A stretch of 64,000 nt of DNA, taken from positions 5,826,501-5,890,500 of the forward strand of contig NZ_CP098806.1 of assembly GCF_023822005.2 (NCBI RefSeq), read 5' to 3'. Numbering within the stretch: the stretch's first letter is position 1; each line of letters starts with the position of its first letter. Source of the DNA: Dyadobacter fanqingshengii. Lineage in GTDB: Bacteria > Bacteroidota > Bacteroidia > Cytophagales > Spirosomataceae. Below, in pieces: positions 26,504-34,676 of the stretch. The notes beneath the pieces are model-generated. The model saw only the letters and a list, made by a program, of their open reading frames with translations. It was not told the origin of the DNA and made no database searches. Both the position numbers and the translations under genes were made by a program.

Positions 26504-27613
26504 CTACATTTTCAAAACTGAAAAATTTTCCAGATTATCATCAAATGTTGTGAATGTGGCGGGGTAACCAATGGCAATGCTGCCGATCTGTTTTTCAAGG
26601 CCCAACGCTCTTGCAGGCCTGATTGTGGCCATTTCAATTGCTTCTTGCAAAGGAATACCAATCACATTTACGGCATTTCGCACCGCGTCGGGCAATGATA
26701 TTGTCGCTCCGGCAAGATTTCCATCGGAATTTGTATAGCGACCGTCTTTCAAATAAGCATCGAACTCTCCCCACTTGAATTCAGTTACTTTTTCACCTAA
26801 AAACAATGCGTCCGAAATCAGGAACAGCTTGTCTTTTTTGATCTTATAGGCTACGCTGGCTGCTCCGAAGTCACAATGGACGCCGTCGATAATCAAGGGC
26901 GCGTAGACGGATTCATTATCAAATGTGGCCCCAACAAGCCCCGGCGCACGGTGGCCGAATGCCGACATGGCATTGTATAAGTGCGTTACCAGCTGAATTC
27001 CCTGGTTAAATGCCGCCGTTGCTTCTTCATAAGTTGCATTGGAATGGCCAGCAGAAACGGTTATTCCCGATTCCAGCAGTATTTGAATCTGCTCTCTTGT
27101 GAACATCTCCGGTGCGATGGTGATGAGCTTGATAATGTCTTTACCATGGCGAATGATCTCTTCCAGATCTGCATTCGTCGGCTTGCGGACATAACCTGCC
27201 AAATGTGCGCCTCTTTTGATCGGGTTAAGGAATGGGCCTTCTAAATGCATCCCTAACACGCCGGATTGCGGGTTTTTGGCCATGTAATTGCGGGTGGCTT
27301 CGATTCCCTTCAATATATTATCCTGAGGCGAAGTGATGAGTGTTGGAAGCACATAGGCAGTGCCGGTTTTGACGCTGGCCTGGTAAATGTCGTCAATCGT
27401 CTCTTCGTCGGCACGTTCGGTGAAATAGAATTTCTCTCCACCATTGATATGACTGTCAAAAAGACCTGGTGCAAGATTGGTTACGCGTGTGACGGCTGGA
27501 TCCGGTTCTGCGTATTCCATACCGGCAATTTGCCCGTCTATGACTTGTATAAGCTGATTTCGAAGGATTTCCTGACCGGTGTAAACGGTTTCGGCAAACA
27601 ATTGGAGTGACAT
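26504..27613 (-). CDS. nagA: N-acetylglucosamine-6-phosphate deacetylase
   Basis: This 369-residue amidohydrolase deacetylates GlcNAc-6-phosphate to glucosamine-6-phosphate during amino-sugar recycling. Visible motifs are the first metal-site region SHINGGEKF (His55-x-Asn57), HLEGPF with Glu125, SAGHSN with His190, VTHLYNAM with His211, DGVHCDF, and the catalytic aspartate near 268 (LISDAL). The length is close to the family average. The stop codon directly abuts the stop of the convergent radical SAM gene. A pentapeptide-repeat gene lies upstream on the same strand, 61 bases away. Confidence 0.95.
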   Translation of the reverse strand: MSLQLFAETVYTGQEILRNQLIQVIDGQIAGMEYAEPDPAVTRVTNLAPGLFDSHINGGEKFYFTERADEETIDDIYQASVKTGTAYVLPTLITSPQDNILKGIEATRNYMAKNPQSGVLGMHLEGPFLNPIKRGAHLAGYVRKPTNADLEEIIRHGKDIIKLITIAPEMFTREQIQILLESGITVSAGHSNATYEEATAAFNQGIQLVTHLYNAMSAFGHRAPGLVGATFDNESVYAPLIIDGVHCDFGAASVAYKIKKDKLFLISDALFLGEKVTEFKWGEFDAYLKDGRYTNSDGNLAGATISLPDAVRNAVNVIGIPLQEAIEMATIRPARALGLEKQIGSIAIGYPATFTTFDDNLENFSVLKM

Positions 27614-27674
27614 AAATGTAAAAGGTAGGTTTTGGAGCCGTCAAGAAACAAAAAATGCTCAGGCGTTCAAAATG

Positions 27675-28235
27675 CTACTTGATAATAATGTCAAATTTGG
27701 TCAACAAACCGGCCAGATCGGAGGAGAGGAATTTGGCTTTGCGAATGTTGTTGCTTGTTGGGTCAATGGTGAAGTTTTTGCTATTGGAAAAATCGACGCC
27801 TGCCAGGTTGGTGTTGGCAAAAACAGCGTCCCAGAAGTCGCAATTGAAAAATCTGCACTTGGACAAATCGGCCTGGGTGAAGTCTGCGCCGTGGATTTTG
27901 CAATTACTAAAAGCCGATTTATTCAATTTTTTGCGTTCGAATATCGCATAATCGAGAATGCAGCTTTCAAATTTTGCTGCGAAAGCAAAGTCTTTGGATT
28001 CAGCAAAATTAATACCCAGCAATTTGCAGTTAATGAACTCAATGTCAGAGATTTTGCAGTTTTTGACACCTGCATTACTCATGTTGCAATCCTGAAAAAC
28101 GCAATCTATAAAGTCAATGCCTGAGAGGTCTGAAAATGTGCAATTGAGAAATTTAAACTGTTCGTACGCCGTTTCTGACAATTCTTCAATGCTAAAATCT
28201 TTGTTCTCAATGATTTCTAAATCGCTGCCTCTCAA
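27675..28235 (-). CDS. Pentapeptide-repeat protein
   Basis: The 186-residue protein is built of five-residue repeats with a central Phe or Leu (for example FLNCTFSDLSGIDFIDCVF and CKIHGADFTQADLSKCRFF), which form a right-handed quadrilateral beta-helix. Residue composition is rich in Asn, Cys, Asp and Ala at the expected positions. Some such proteins, the Qnr/MfpA type, mimic DNA and protect gyrase; many have no known role, and nothing here points to one. The start is TTG at 28235, since the next in-frame ATG would cut into the repeats. It follows thioredoxin by 24 bases. Confidence 0.82.
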   Translation of the reverse strand: MRGSDLEIIENKDFSIEELSETAYEQFKFLNCTFSDLSGIDFIDCVFQDCNMSNAGVKNCKISDIEFINCKLLGINFAESKDFAFAAKFESCILDYAIFERKKLNKSAFSNCKIHGADFTQADLSKCRFFNCDFWDAVFANTNLAGVDFSNSKNFTIDPTSNNIRKAKFLSSDLAGLLTKFDIIIK

Positions 28236-28259
28236 AATTTGCCGGGTTAGGGTTAATGA

Positions 28260-28556
28260 TTAGATGTATTTCTGAATAATGGATTTCAGCTGGTCTGCCT
28301 GAACAACTCCAGATTGTCTCCACATGGGTTTGCCATGTTTAAAGACGATCAATGTGGGCACGCCTTGAATTTTATAGGCGTTAGCTGCCGATTTGTTCTT
28401 ATCAACATCCACTTTAATGATGGTGGCCGAATCACCCAACTCAGCTTTTACTTTTTCCAAAATGGGCTTCATCATTTTACAGGGCCCGCACCATTCTGCT
28501 GAAAAATCGACTAAAACGGGCTTATTGCTGTTGATAAGTTCTGAGAATGTGGCCAT
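28260..28556 (-). CDS. trxA: Thioredoxin
   Basis: This 98-residue protein is a complete single-domain thioredoxin with the redox motif WCGPC at residues 22-26 (FSAEWCGPCKMMKP), the cis-proline loop GVPTLIVF near 66 and the closing GVVQADQLKSII helix. It has no signal peptide and should reduce protein disulfides in the cytoplasm. The order trxA, pentapeptide protein, nagA, all on the minus strand with small gaps, could be one transcription unit. The polysaccharide locus upstream ends 68 bases away. Confidence 0.95.
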   Translation of the reverse strand: MATFSELINSNKPVLVDFSAEWCGPCKMMKPILEKVKAELGDSATIIKVDVDKNKSAANAYKIQGVPTLIVFKHGKPMWRQSGVVQADQLKSIIQKYI

Positions 28557-28624
28557 GATTTCTAATTTGTTGTTTTAGAATAACCCTTGAAATGGGCGAA
28601 AGGTTTACCCGGTTGCATCAAATT

Positions 28625-29674
28625 TCATTCCAACATTTTCTTCAAAAATTTCCCGGCCCTTTTCTCAATAAACTCATAAGTGAAATGGGAATAAAGGATC
28701 GTCAGTGAAATGGACGTAACCAGCGAAATAGCGATCATACCCTCATTGACAGGCGATTTCAACGCACGGAAGAGGATTACATTAACCAGAATGAGAACAA
28801 TAGCATGGTTCAGATAGATGGAGTAAGATATTTTGCCCAAATATTGAAAGGCCTCACTTTTAAGCAATTGCGTAACAACGCCTTTCGAACTTGCAAAAAT
28901 GATAATACCAACAGCGAAAATGAACGGAAAAACAAGTTTCCATAAGTTAAGCTCCCAATGATGAACGACATACATGGCAGCAATAAGGAATATCAGGAAA
29001 GGGATTTCGAATGCCGACAAGCTGAATGTGCGTTTACTTAACACCTGATTGGTAAAAATGCCGAGTGAAAAGCAAAGCAAACCACGCACAAAACCATAAT
29101 CGTAAGCGAGCAGATATTCGCCTCTTGAAATAATAAAAAACCCTGATAACAAAGCGATTATACCAAAGGTCAGATATTTTAATTTTGGGACTAATAAAAT
29201 AACAAGGCCAAATACAGCATAAGAGACCATTTCAGACGATATGGACCAGGCGGGGTAGTTGTTGCTGATCCAGGAACCAAAGACGGGCGTTGAACCCATA
29301 AAGGTGAGTGTATCAAACGCTGTGTAGGCATAATAGCGCAGGCCCAGCTCGCCCACATTCTTCATCGGGCTGCTTTCTCCGATCAAACTGGCGATAATGA
29401 ACACGACCTCGGTGTAAAAAAGGAGCGGGAATAGGCGTATAATTCGTTTTTTAAGAAATATGCCAAAATCGCCCGCCGTATTGATCCTTCCTATGTAGTT
29501 CATCGCAATGACGAAACCACTCAGTACGAAGAAAAAGTCAACAAAAAGACTGGAATTGATGACAAAAAAGTTGTTGTAAAAGACCGATTCCTTGAACGCA
29601 TTGTGATGGTGGGCGATTACGAGAATGGAAAAAATGCCTCTTAATCCATCTAATTGTTCAACGCGGTCTCTCAT
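28625..29674 (-). CDS. Acyltransferase 3 family membrane protein
   Basis: The 349-residue integral membrane protein has about ten hydrophobic helices and the acyltransferase-3 motifs: the N-terminal RVEQLDGLRGIFSILVIAHHH with the proposed catalytic histidine, VDFFFVLSGFVIAMNY, and the FLKKRIIRLFPLLFY arginine motif. Such enzymes O-acetylate or otherwise acylate extracellular glycans. It is the last gene of the 15-gene polysaccharide locus, 61 bases after the Wzy-like gene, so it probably decorates that glycan. Confidence 0.92.
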   Translation of the reverse strand: MRDRVEQLDGLRGIFSILVIAHHHNAFKESVFYNNFFVINSSLFVDFFFVLSGFVIAMNYIGRINTAGDFGIFLKKRIIRLFPLLFYTEVVFIIASLIGESSPMKNVGELGLRYYAYTAFDTLTFMGSTPVFGSWISNNYPAWSISSEMVSYAVFGLVILLVPKLKYLTFGIIALLSGFFIISRGEYLLAYDYGFVRGLLCFSLGIFTNQVLSKRTFSLSAFEIPFLIFLIAAMYVVHHWELNLWKLVFPFIFAVGIIIFASSKGVVTQLLKSEAFQYLGKISYSIYLNHAIVLILVNVILFRALKSPVNEGMIAISLVTSISLTILYSHFTYEFIEKRAGKFLKKMLE

Positions 29675-29735
29675 GAGCAGGGTTTCTCGCAGGCTTCATT
29701 CTTGAAAATTACCTTACGACTTGTTGTAAAAGAGG

Positions 29736-31067
29736 TTAGCTGGTAACCGTTGTAAGTTGAGTTTTAACCGGCCTTCTGGAAATGTTGTCGAGATATTTGA
29801 TACCTAAAAACCGGATCATGACCAAGTAAGGAAACCAGAATGCAATGTCGTATGGCCTTCCACCAGTGAATAGCAACACCATCAATGACATAAAGAAATA
29901 GGCCAGGAATGTTGTCAACGGGTTGGTGTATCGCTTGATTTCACGCATGGCGTAAATGAACAGGAAAAAGTTGAATCCTGCGAAAAACACAAATCCAAAT
30001 ATGCCATGGCTCACCCACGATTCTAGAAGCGGAACGTCGAGATAATCCGATTTGTAGCCTCTGCCGAGGAAAACATCCCATGAAAACAACGTCTCAGTAA
30101 ATTCTCCAAAACCACCCACACGGCCCATTGCTGACGCATCTGTGTCGGCTGTATCAGTAATCCTGACCCCGGTTGAGGTAAAAATTACGTCCATAATCCT
30201 GTTTTCGAAGATATCCCAGTAACCGAGCAGCATATCCAAAACATTGCCATATCGGATCAAAAAATATCGGATCCCAATCAGGATAAGCACAATGAATGCC
30301 ATATTCCTCAATTTGAAAGCGCTGCCAATCGCAGAGAAGATATTTGAAATCTTAAAATGCAATATGAAATAAGCGGCTGCCATGAGCCCTACGGCAAGAT
30401 AACTGGATTTGGCGAGGGAAATAACAATAACCCCAAGGCTGAAAAGAACGGAAAAGAACAGGAACAATTTGGTAAGGATTCCCGGTGTCCTGTTCAGCAT
30501 TACCAAAGCGGTGAGCATGCAAATAATCCCGTTTCGGGCCGTAATGTGCGGATTTCCACCGGGTTGAGCGCCTTCGTTCGCAAAACTTACCGCAGCACGC
30601 ATCCCCGGCGTCCAGTTCGGATCGATCAGGATGGAGTAAACCAGGGTTATATTGGTAAATAGCGACATTAAGAAGAGCGTCATTACCAGCGTGTCCTTTA
30701 CATCGTTGGGCACATGCAGCAAGAGTATCAGAAAGCCGAAGATGAATACGTAGTTACCAATATCCGCAACGGCTTTTCCCTGCTTATTGATAAAAAAGAA
30801 ATAATATAATGTGAGCAGAAGAAAGCCAAGACCGAGGTTCAACAAGATCGTATTGGGCTTGTAAAGTCTCTTAAAAAGGTGCATAGGCACCATCATAGCC
30901 AGCGCCAGACCAAAAAACAGGGCAGTAAATACGCTACTCGCCGGCCCGATTCCCAAAGTATCCCGGATAAAAAATATCAGCGGAAAACCGTTGAACATCA
31001 TGGCGATGCCTACGGAATACCTGAGATTGTTAAAGTTAGTGGCTATGTTTAGTAGACTCCAATTCAT
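29736..31067 (-). CDS. Wzy/WaaL-like O-antigen polymerase or ligase
   Basis: The 443-residue protein has roughly a dozen hydrophobic segments and a larger soluble loop in its second half (from FENRIMDVIFTSTG to LGRGYKSDYLDVPLLESW), ending GIFGFVFFAGFNFFLF. The loop placement and the GRGY/H motifs are those of the O-antigen ligase/polymerase fold. It would polymerise repeat units or join a finished glycan to a lipid acceptor. Its ATG overlaps the stop of the GT2 gene as ATGA. Polymerase and ligase cannot be told apart from sequence. Confidence 0.75.
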   Translation of the reverse strand: MNWSLLNIATNFNNLRYSVGIAMMFNGFPLIFFIRDTLGIGPASSVFTALFFGLALAMMVPMHLFKRLYKPNTILLNLGLGFLLLTLYYFFFINKQGKAVADIGNYVFIFGFLILLLHVPNDVKDTLVMTLFLMSLFTNITLVYSILIDPNWTPGMRAAVSFANEGAQPGGNPHITARNGIICMLTALVMLNRTPGILTKLFLFFSVLFSLGVIVISLAKSSYLAVGLMAAAYFILHFKISNIFSAIGSAFKLRNMAFIVLILIGIRYFLIRYGNVLDMLLGYWDIFENRIMDVIFTSTGVRITDTADTDASAMGRVGGFGEFTETLFSWDVFLGRGYKSDYLDVPLLESWVSHGIFGFVFFAGFNFFLFIYAMREIKRYTNPLTTFLAYFFMSLMVLLFTGGRPYDIAFWFPYLVMIRFLGIKYLDNISRRPVKTQLTTVTS

Positions 31068-31951
31068 CTGGAAAATCTGAAACGGATATATTGTAAATCT
31101 AGTCGCAACGCGAAATAGAGAATTTTACGAACTCGGCACCAAAGATACCTTATTTTGTTGGAAGCTGCTGAGCCGTTCGTTGAAATGTACAATTTTTGAA
31201 TCTTTGCATGTTCCTCTTTCCCGACCGATGCAATCGTGGATGACTTCGCATCGGGGTGTACGCGCAATGCACCGCCCAAGCCTTCTACTTTTCTGACTTT
31301 GGTCGATTTCTGGTAAGTGTAACGCGTTATAAATTCGTAATCAAATGCAAACCGATAAGATTCATCGAATTTGCCATACTTTTCAACCAGTGCCCGTTTG
31401 AAAAAAAGCGATTGATTATGGATCTGCATTCCCTCTAAAATCTGGCAGTCAAAGCTGTACGACGTGGTTTTCAAGATTTCGGTAACCTCATCGTCAGGAG
31501 AAATCATATACAGATCGCCGTAAATGATATCGTCTTCCTGATTTAATGCTGCTTTTCCAAAACGCGAAAAAGTGCCGGGAAAATACACATCGTCGGAATT
31601 TTGAAAACCAATGTAGTCGCCAGTCGCTTTTTCAAGGGCTTTATTGATGGCGTGCACCTGGCCCCGATCTTTTTCAGAAACCCACCAGGAAAGATATTTT
31701 TCGTATTTTTTAATAACCTCGACGCTGTGATCTGTTGAGCCGCCGTCTACAATCATGTATTCCAGGTTGGGGTAATTTTGGTTTAAAACACTCAAAATGG
31801 TCCTTTCGAGGAAGTCTGCCTGGTTATAGGATGGCGTTATGATGGTTAACTTCGGGTAGTCCTGCTGATCAGAGGTGTTCTGAGAGCCGTTAATTTTCAA
31901 TTCAGATATAAAACTCCGCAAGTCCTGCGTATTTCTTTCTAGGAAGTGCAT
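31064..31951 (-). CDS. Family 2 glycosyltransferase
   Basis: The 295-residue GT-A enzyme opens its core with LTIITPSYNQADFLERTILSVL and has the nucleotide-sugar aspartate motif DGGSTDHS near 75, the QNSDDVYFPGTF DxD region near 120, and the acceptor-side QSLFFKRALVEKYGKFDE segment. About 28 residues precede the core. It should transfer a sugar from an NDP donor to a lipid-linked glycan at the inner face of the membrane. The final residues (RVRKILYFALRLDLQYIRF) are basic and amphipathic, fitting membrane association. It overlaps the Wzy-like gene by 4 bases. Confidence 0.92.
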   Translation of the reverse strand: MHFLERNTQDLRSFISELKINGSQNTSDQQDYPKLTIITPSYNQADFLERTILSVLNQNYPNLEYMIVDGGSTDHSVEVIKKYEKYLSWWVSEKDRGQVHAINKALEKATGDYIGFQNSDDVYFPGTFSRFGKAALNQEDDIIYGDLYMISPDDEVTEILKTTSYSFDCQILEGMQIHNQSLFFKRALVEKYGKFDESYRFAFDYEFITRYTYQKSTKVRKVEGLGGALRVHPDAKSSTIASVGKEEHAKIQKLYISTNGSAASNKIRYLWCRVRKILYFALRLDLQYIRFRFSR

Positions 31952-31977
31952 ATAGTCCTGATTTCCGCTGTGGTGAT

Positions 31978-32928
31978 TTAAAACTGGTCGATGAAGGCTG
32001 TAATTGATTTCAATTTCGCTGCCATATTATTCCTTAATATCCTGTTTTCCCGGATCTTAGCAGGCTTACCATAACCTGGTACAAGGTCGGCAGGAAGTGA
32101 TTTTTTATATTTGCCCAACGTTTTTTTGTAGCTGTTGAACAGCGCGTGGAATGCATTATTTGCCGGCATGAGGCCAATGTGATCGGACCATACGGGATCA
32201 AAAAAATCGAGTCCGGCAAAATCAAGCGATATCAATGGTTTGCCTTCAATATGATAATCTCCATTTCGCATTTGCAGATCGTTACTGAGAATTGAATGCA
32301 GTCCATAGTGCCAGCCAGGGTGCGCTATTTGTGTGGTTTCGGGAATCCAGACCAATGTATAGTTCAGCCACAACTGGTCCATATTCTTGCCATTGCAAAG
32401 GTCAAACTCCGCACGGTCCACAGTTCTTTCTGCCCACCAATGCAGCATTTGCAGCGTTTCCTCACCCGGTTTTAGCATCCAGCTTCCCGAATGGAACATG
32501 CCGATGTTCAGGATCCGCTTGTCGTCCAAAATTTTGGAAGGAGCAAGCGGCTTTTTAATGTTGGGTGTTAAATGAATGTCCGATGACGGGTTGACAACAT
32601 CTTCAAATGGTTTTACCAAAAGCACCGAAGGAGCCAGGAAAACAAGATTTTCGCAATCATTATGAAGTCGCAGTAATGCTAATGCTAACCACGGACGGCA
32701 GGCCGCGAGTAATTCAAAGTTGTAATATTGAGCCTCCATTTCCTTCCAGGCTGGAATTTTTGCCTGCTCAATAGTCAGCAATTTCACATGTACAGGGACT
32801 TGTATAGGCGTATTATCGACCCAGCACAAATAAAATGTATGGTTCGGCTGGTGAAGCAAAACCGAATCCGCCAAAGCGAGCGCATGGGCGAGATTGATTC
32901 TGTTACAAACCGTGTAAATGATGTTCAT
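31978..32928 (-). CDS. GT-A/GT8-like glycosyltransferase paralogue lacking the DxD motif
   Basis: The 316-residue protein aligns over its length with the glycosyltransferase at 33693-34676: both start with IYTVCNR/FTICSIN, and share WW-E followed by the DLCNG-xx-DQ-W-N motif in the second half. Where the relative has NVIYFDPDIIVF (Asp104-Pro-Asp106), this one has NLVFLAPSVLLV, so both metal-binding aspartates are replaced (Ala99, Ser101). It is otherwise intact, with no frameshift, and still embedded in the operon. It may be an inactive regulatory or scaffold paralogue or use another mechanism. The ATG at 32928 is preferred over a TTG two codons upstream. Confidence 0.75.
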   Translation of the reverse strand: MNIIYTVCNRINLAHALALADSVLLHQPNHTFYLCWVDNTPIQVPVHVKLLTIEQAKIPAWKEMEAQYYNFELLAACRPWLALALLRLHNDCENLVFLAPSVLLVKPFEDVVNPSSDIHLTPNIKKPLAPSKILDDKRILNIGMFHSGSWMLKPGEETLQMLHWWAERTVDRAEFDLCNGKNMDQLWLNYTLVWIPETTQIAHPGWHYGLHSILSNDLQMRNGDYHIEGKPLISLDFAGLDFFDPVWSDHIGLMPANNAFHALFNSYKKTLGKYKKSLPADLVPGYGKPAKIRENRILRNNMAAKLKSITAFIDQF

Positions 32929-32934
32929 GTGCAA

Positions 32935-33693
32935 TTAATCCGCTTCCGGCAATGATTTGAAATAAGGCAAATGAGGAATATTCTCCTTCGAAATGCCGGT
33001 TAATGCAAAGGGTAACGTTTTGTTTAGGTTAATATTTGCTGCATCCATAGCAAAATGGTTGCGAACGATATTGGTAGGTTTTCGCAAATGCGGCCAAAAC
33101 CGGTTTGCTTCGATTTCCCAAAAAACGGAATCCGCATGCAGTAAATCCTCGCTGTGCCGATATTGGTAAACCTCTTTTTGCTTCGCCTTTATCGTATTGA
33201 TCATGCGTTCAATGCGGCAAAGATAAATCCCATTGTTCGTATATGCTTGCCCGAACAGCCGTTTTTCATCTTCTTTCAGCCCGGCGAGCCGCGAGACAAT
33301 TCCGGAAAGGCGCTTAATATTGTCATTTTCCAGCGGTCCGGCTTTAAGATAGTCATAACCCTGCTTGCACCAATAATACAACTCGTCTCGAACCACCCAA
33401 CTATTTAATTCGTGAATGAGAAGAAAATCACACCAGCTAAAACGGTCGTAGAAGTCCTCCATGAGCAACAATCCCGCAAGCGCGGCGCGGGACCGGAAAT
33501 ATTTTTTGGGAAAATAAATTACATCAATGTCTTCATTATGCTCCTTCACGATCGATAGATCGGCGCCTTCGAACGTGATGAAGATGATCGGATATTTTTC
33601 GAGCGTGTTAAGGCAATGATGCAGGAGTTTTTCTTCTGTCGGGTTGATCTGCGGATCTAGAATGGGAACAATGACGGATACAAGCTCTTTCAT
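32935..33693 (-). CDS. DUF5672-type putative glycosyltransferase
   Basis: The 252-residue protein has the DUF5672 layout: VSVIVPILDPQINPTEEKLL at the start, CLNTLEKYPIIFITFEG, and FLLIHELNSWVVRDELYYW with CKQGYDYLKAG, where many relatives have a YQLDAFVF stretch containing a DxF. The family is usually found in polysaccharide loci and has a GT-A-like fold, but its reaction is not known. The Leu-Asp-Ala-Phe position reads Leu-Asn-Ser-Trp here, so the conserved aspartate is replaced by asparagine. It overlaps the upstream glycosyltransferase by one base. Confidence 0.7.
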   Translation of the reverse strand: MKELVSVIVPILDPQINPTEEKLLHHCLNTLEKYPIIFITFEGADLSIVKEHNEDIDVIYFPKKYFRSRAALAGLLLMEDFYDRFSWCDFLLIHELNSWVVRDELYYWCKQGYDYLKAGPLENDNIKRLSGIVSRLAGLKEDEKRLFGQAYTNNGIYLCRIERMINTIKAKQKEVYQYRHSEDLLHADSVFWEIEANRFWPHLRKPTNIVRNHFAMDAANINLNKTLPFALTGISKENIPHLPYFKSLPEAD

Positions 33694-34676
33694 CAGGTTG
33701 TTTCCAGCTGATCAATAATGTAGTTCAAAGGCATTTTCAGCATCTTCCGCACGCGCTGATAACGACGGACTGGGGTAGGTTTGATGTATGCGCAATGAAA
33801 GTTCCGGTAATACGCATTGCCATTGTTGATGAGACTGTTGCGGTAAAGATCGAACAAAGCCGTCAAATCCGGGCGCGCCGACAGTTCGAAACGATCCTGA
33901 TATTTGGACAAAACATCCGGTTTTTGTGGATCGTAACCGCTGTAATGGAAGAAAATCAAAGGATTTGTTTCATTCACGAAATGTATGCCATTGGACTCAG
34001 AAAAAACTCTTTCATGCAAATTCCAGTAGGCCGCATTGTAGCCCGGATTTCTTTCCAAATGCGTATTTGAAACAAAAACAGGCAGGAAATTCATCCAGTT
34101 TTGATCTACGAAAAGCCCGTTACAAAGGTCGATCAGACATTCATAACGCAATTTTTCCTCCCACCAATTGATGAACTCTGTGATCTCCGCGGATCGGCTG
34201 AAAGCCACAAAACCCAGGTTGTAAACGCCTGTATTTAAATGATGCAGTTCGTTGGGTTTAAGCTGATCTTCAATCGGCGTGTTAATGTGCGGGGTTAATA
34301 CAGCTTTGTGTGTTGATAATGAAGACAGTAACCCCGTCAAAGGTTGGAATACAATAATGTCGGGATCGAAATAGATAACATTATCTGCTTCCGGGTAATG
34401 TTTGAAAAAATAAGTAAAATAAAATGGCTTTACGGCTGTGTTAAGCTCGGTAATGTTGTATCTGTCAGCCATTTCCTGAAAATCCCGGATCTCGATCTTG
34501 TCGATTTCGATCATCGGAAACTCAGTCGCGTATCCTTTTTCAAAAACCACACCTTGCAAGGAATCGACTAGACCGATAAAAAAAAGCACGTCTGGATTGG
34601 TGGATTTAAGTGAATCGCCTAATGTCCTGGCCTGCGCTAAATAATTGATGGAGCAAATGGTGAAGGCAATTGTCAT
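33693..34676 (-). CDS. GT8-like glycosyltransferase with intact DxD
   Basis: The 327-residue protein has a GT-A fold similar to family 8. It starts FTICSINYLAQARTLGDSL and carries the DxD metal motif in VIYFDPDIIVF (Asp104-Pro-Asp106), HHLNTGVYNLGFVAF, and the WWEEKL...DLCNGLFVDQNW segment. The C-terminus is basic. It should transfer a hexose or related sugar from an NDP donor. It overlaps the GT4 gene upstream by 4 bases (ATGA) and the DUF5672 gene downstream by one base. The gene at 31978-32928 is a diverged copy. Donor and acceptor are unknown. Confidence 0.88.
   Translation of the reverse strand: MTIAFTICSINYLAQARTLGDSLKSTNPDVLFFIGLVDSLQGVVFEKGYATEFPMIEIDKIEIRDFQEMADRYNITELNTAVKPFYFTYFFKHYPEADNVIYFDPDIIVFQPLTGLLSSLSTHKAVLTPHINTPIEDQLKPNELHHLNTGVYNLGFVAFSRSAEITEFINWWEEKLRYECLIDLCNGLFVDQNWMNFLPVFVSNTHLERNPGYNAAYWNLHERVFSESNGIHFVNETNPLIFFHYSGYDPQKPDVLSKYQDRFELSARPDLTALFDLYRNSLINNGNAYYRNFHCAYIKPTPVRRYQRVRKMLKMPLNYIIDQLETT

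Noticed and set aside
27655-28124. Two plus-strand ORFs opposite the pentapeptide-repeat gene
   Set aside because: The repeat pattern of the minus-strand gene gives an open complementary frame; the minus-strand product has a clear fold.
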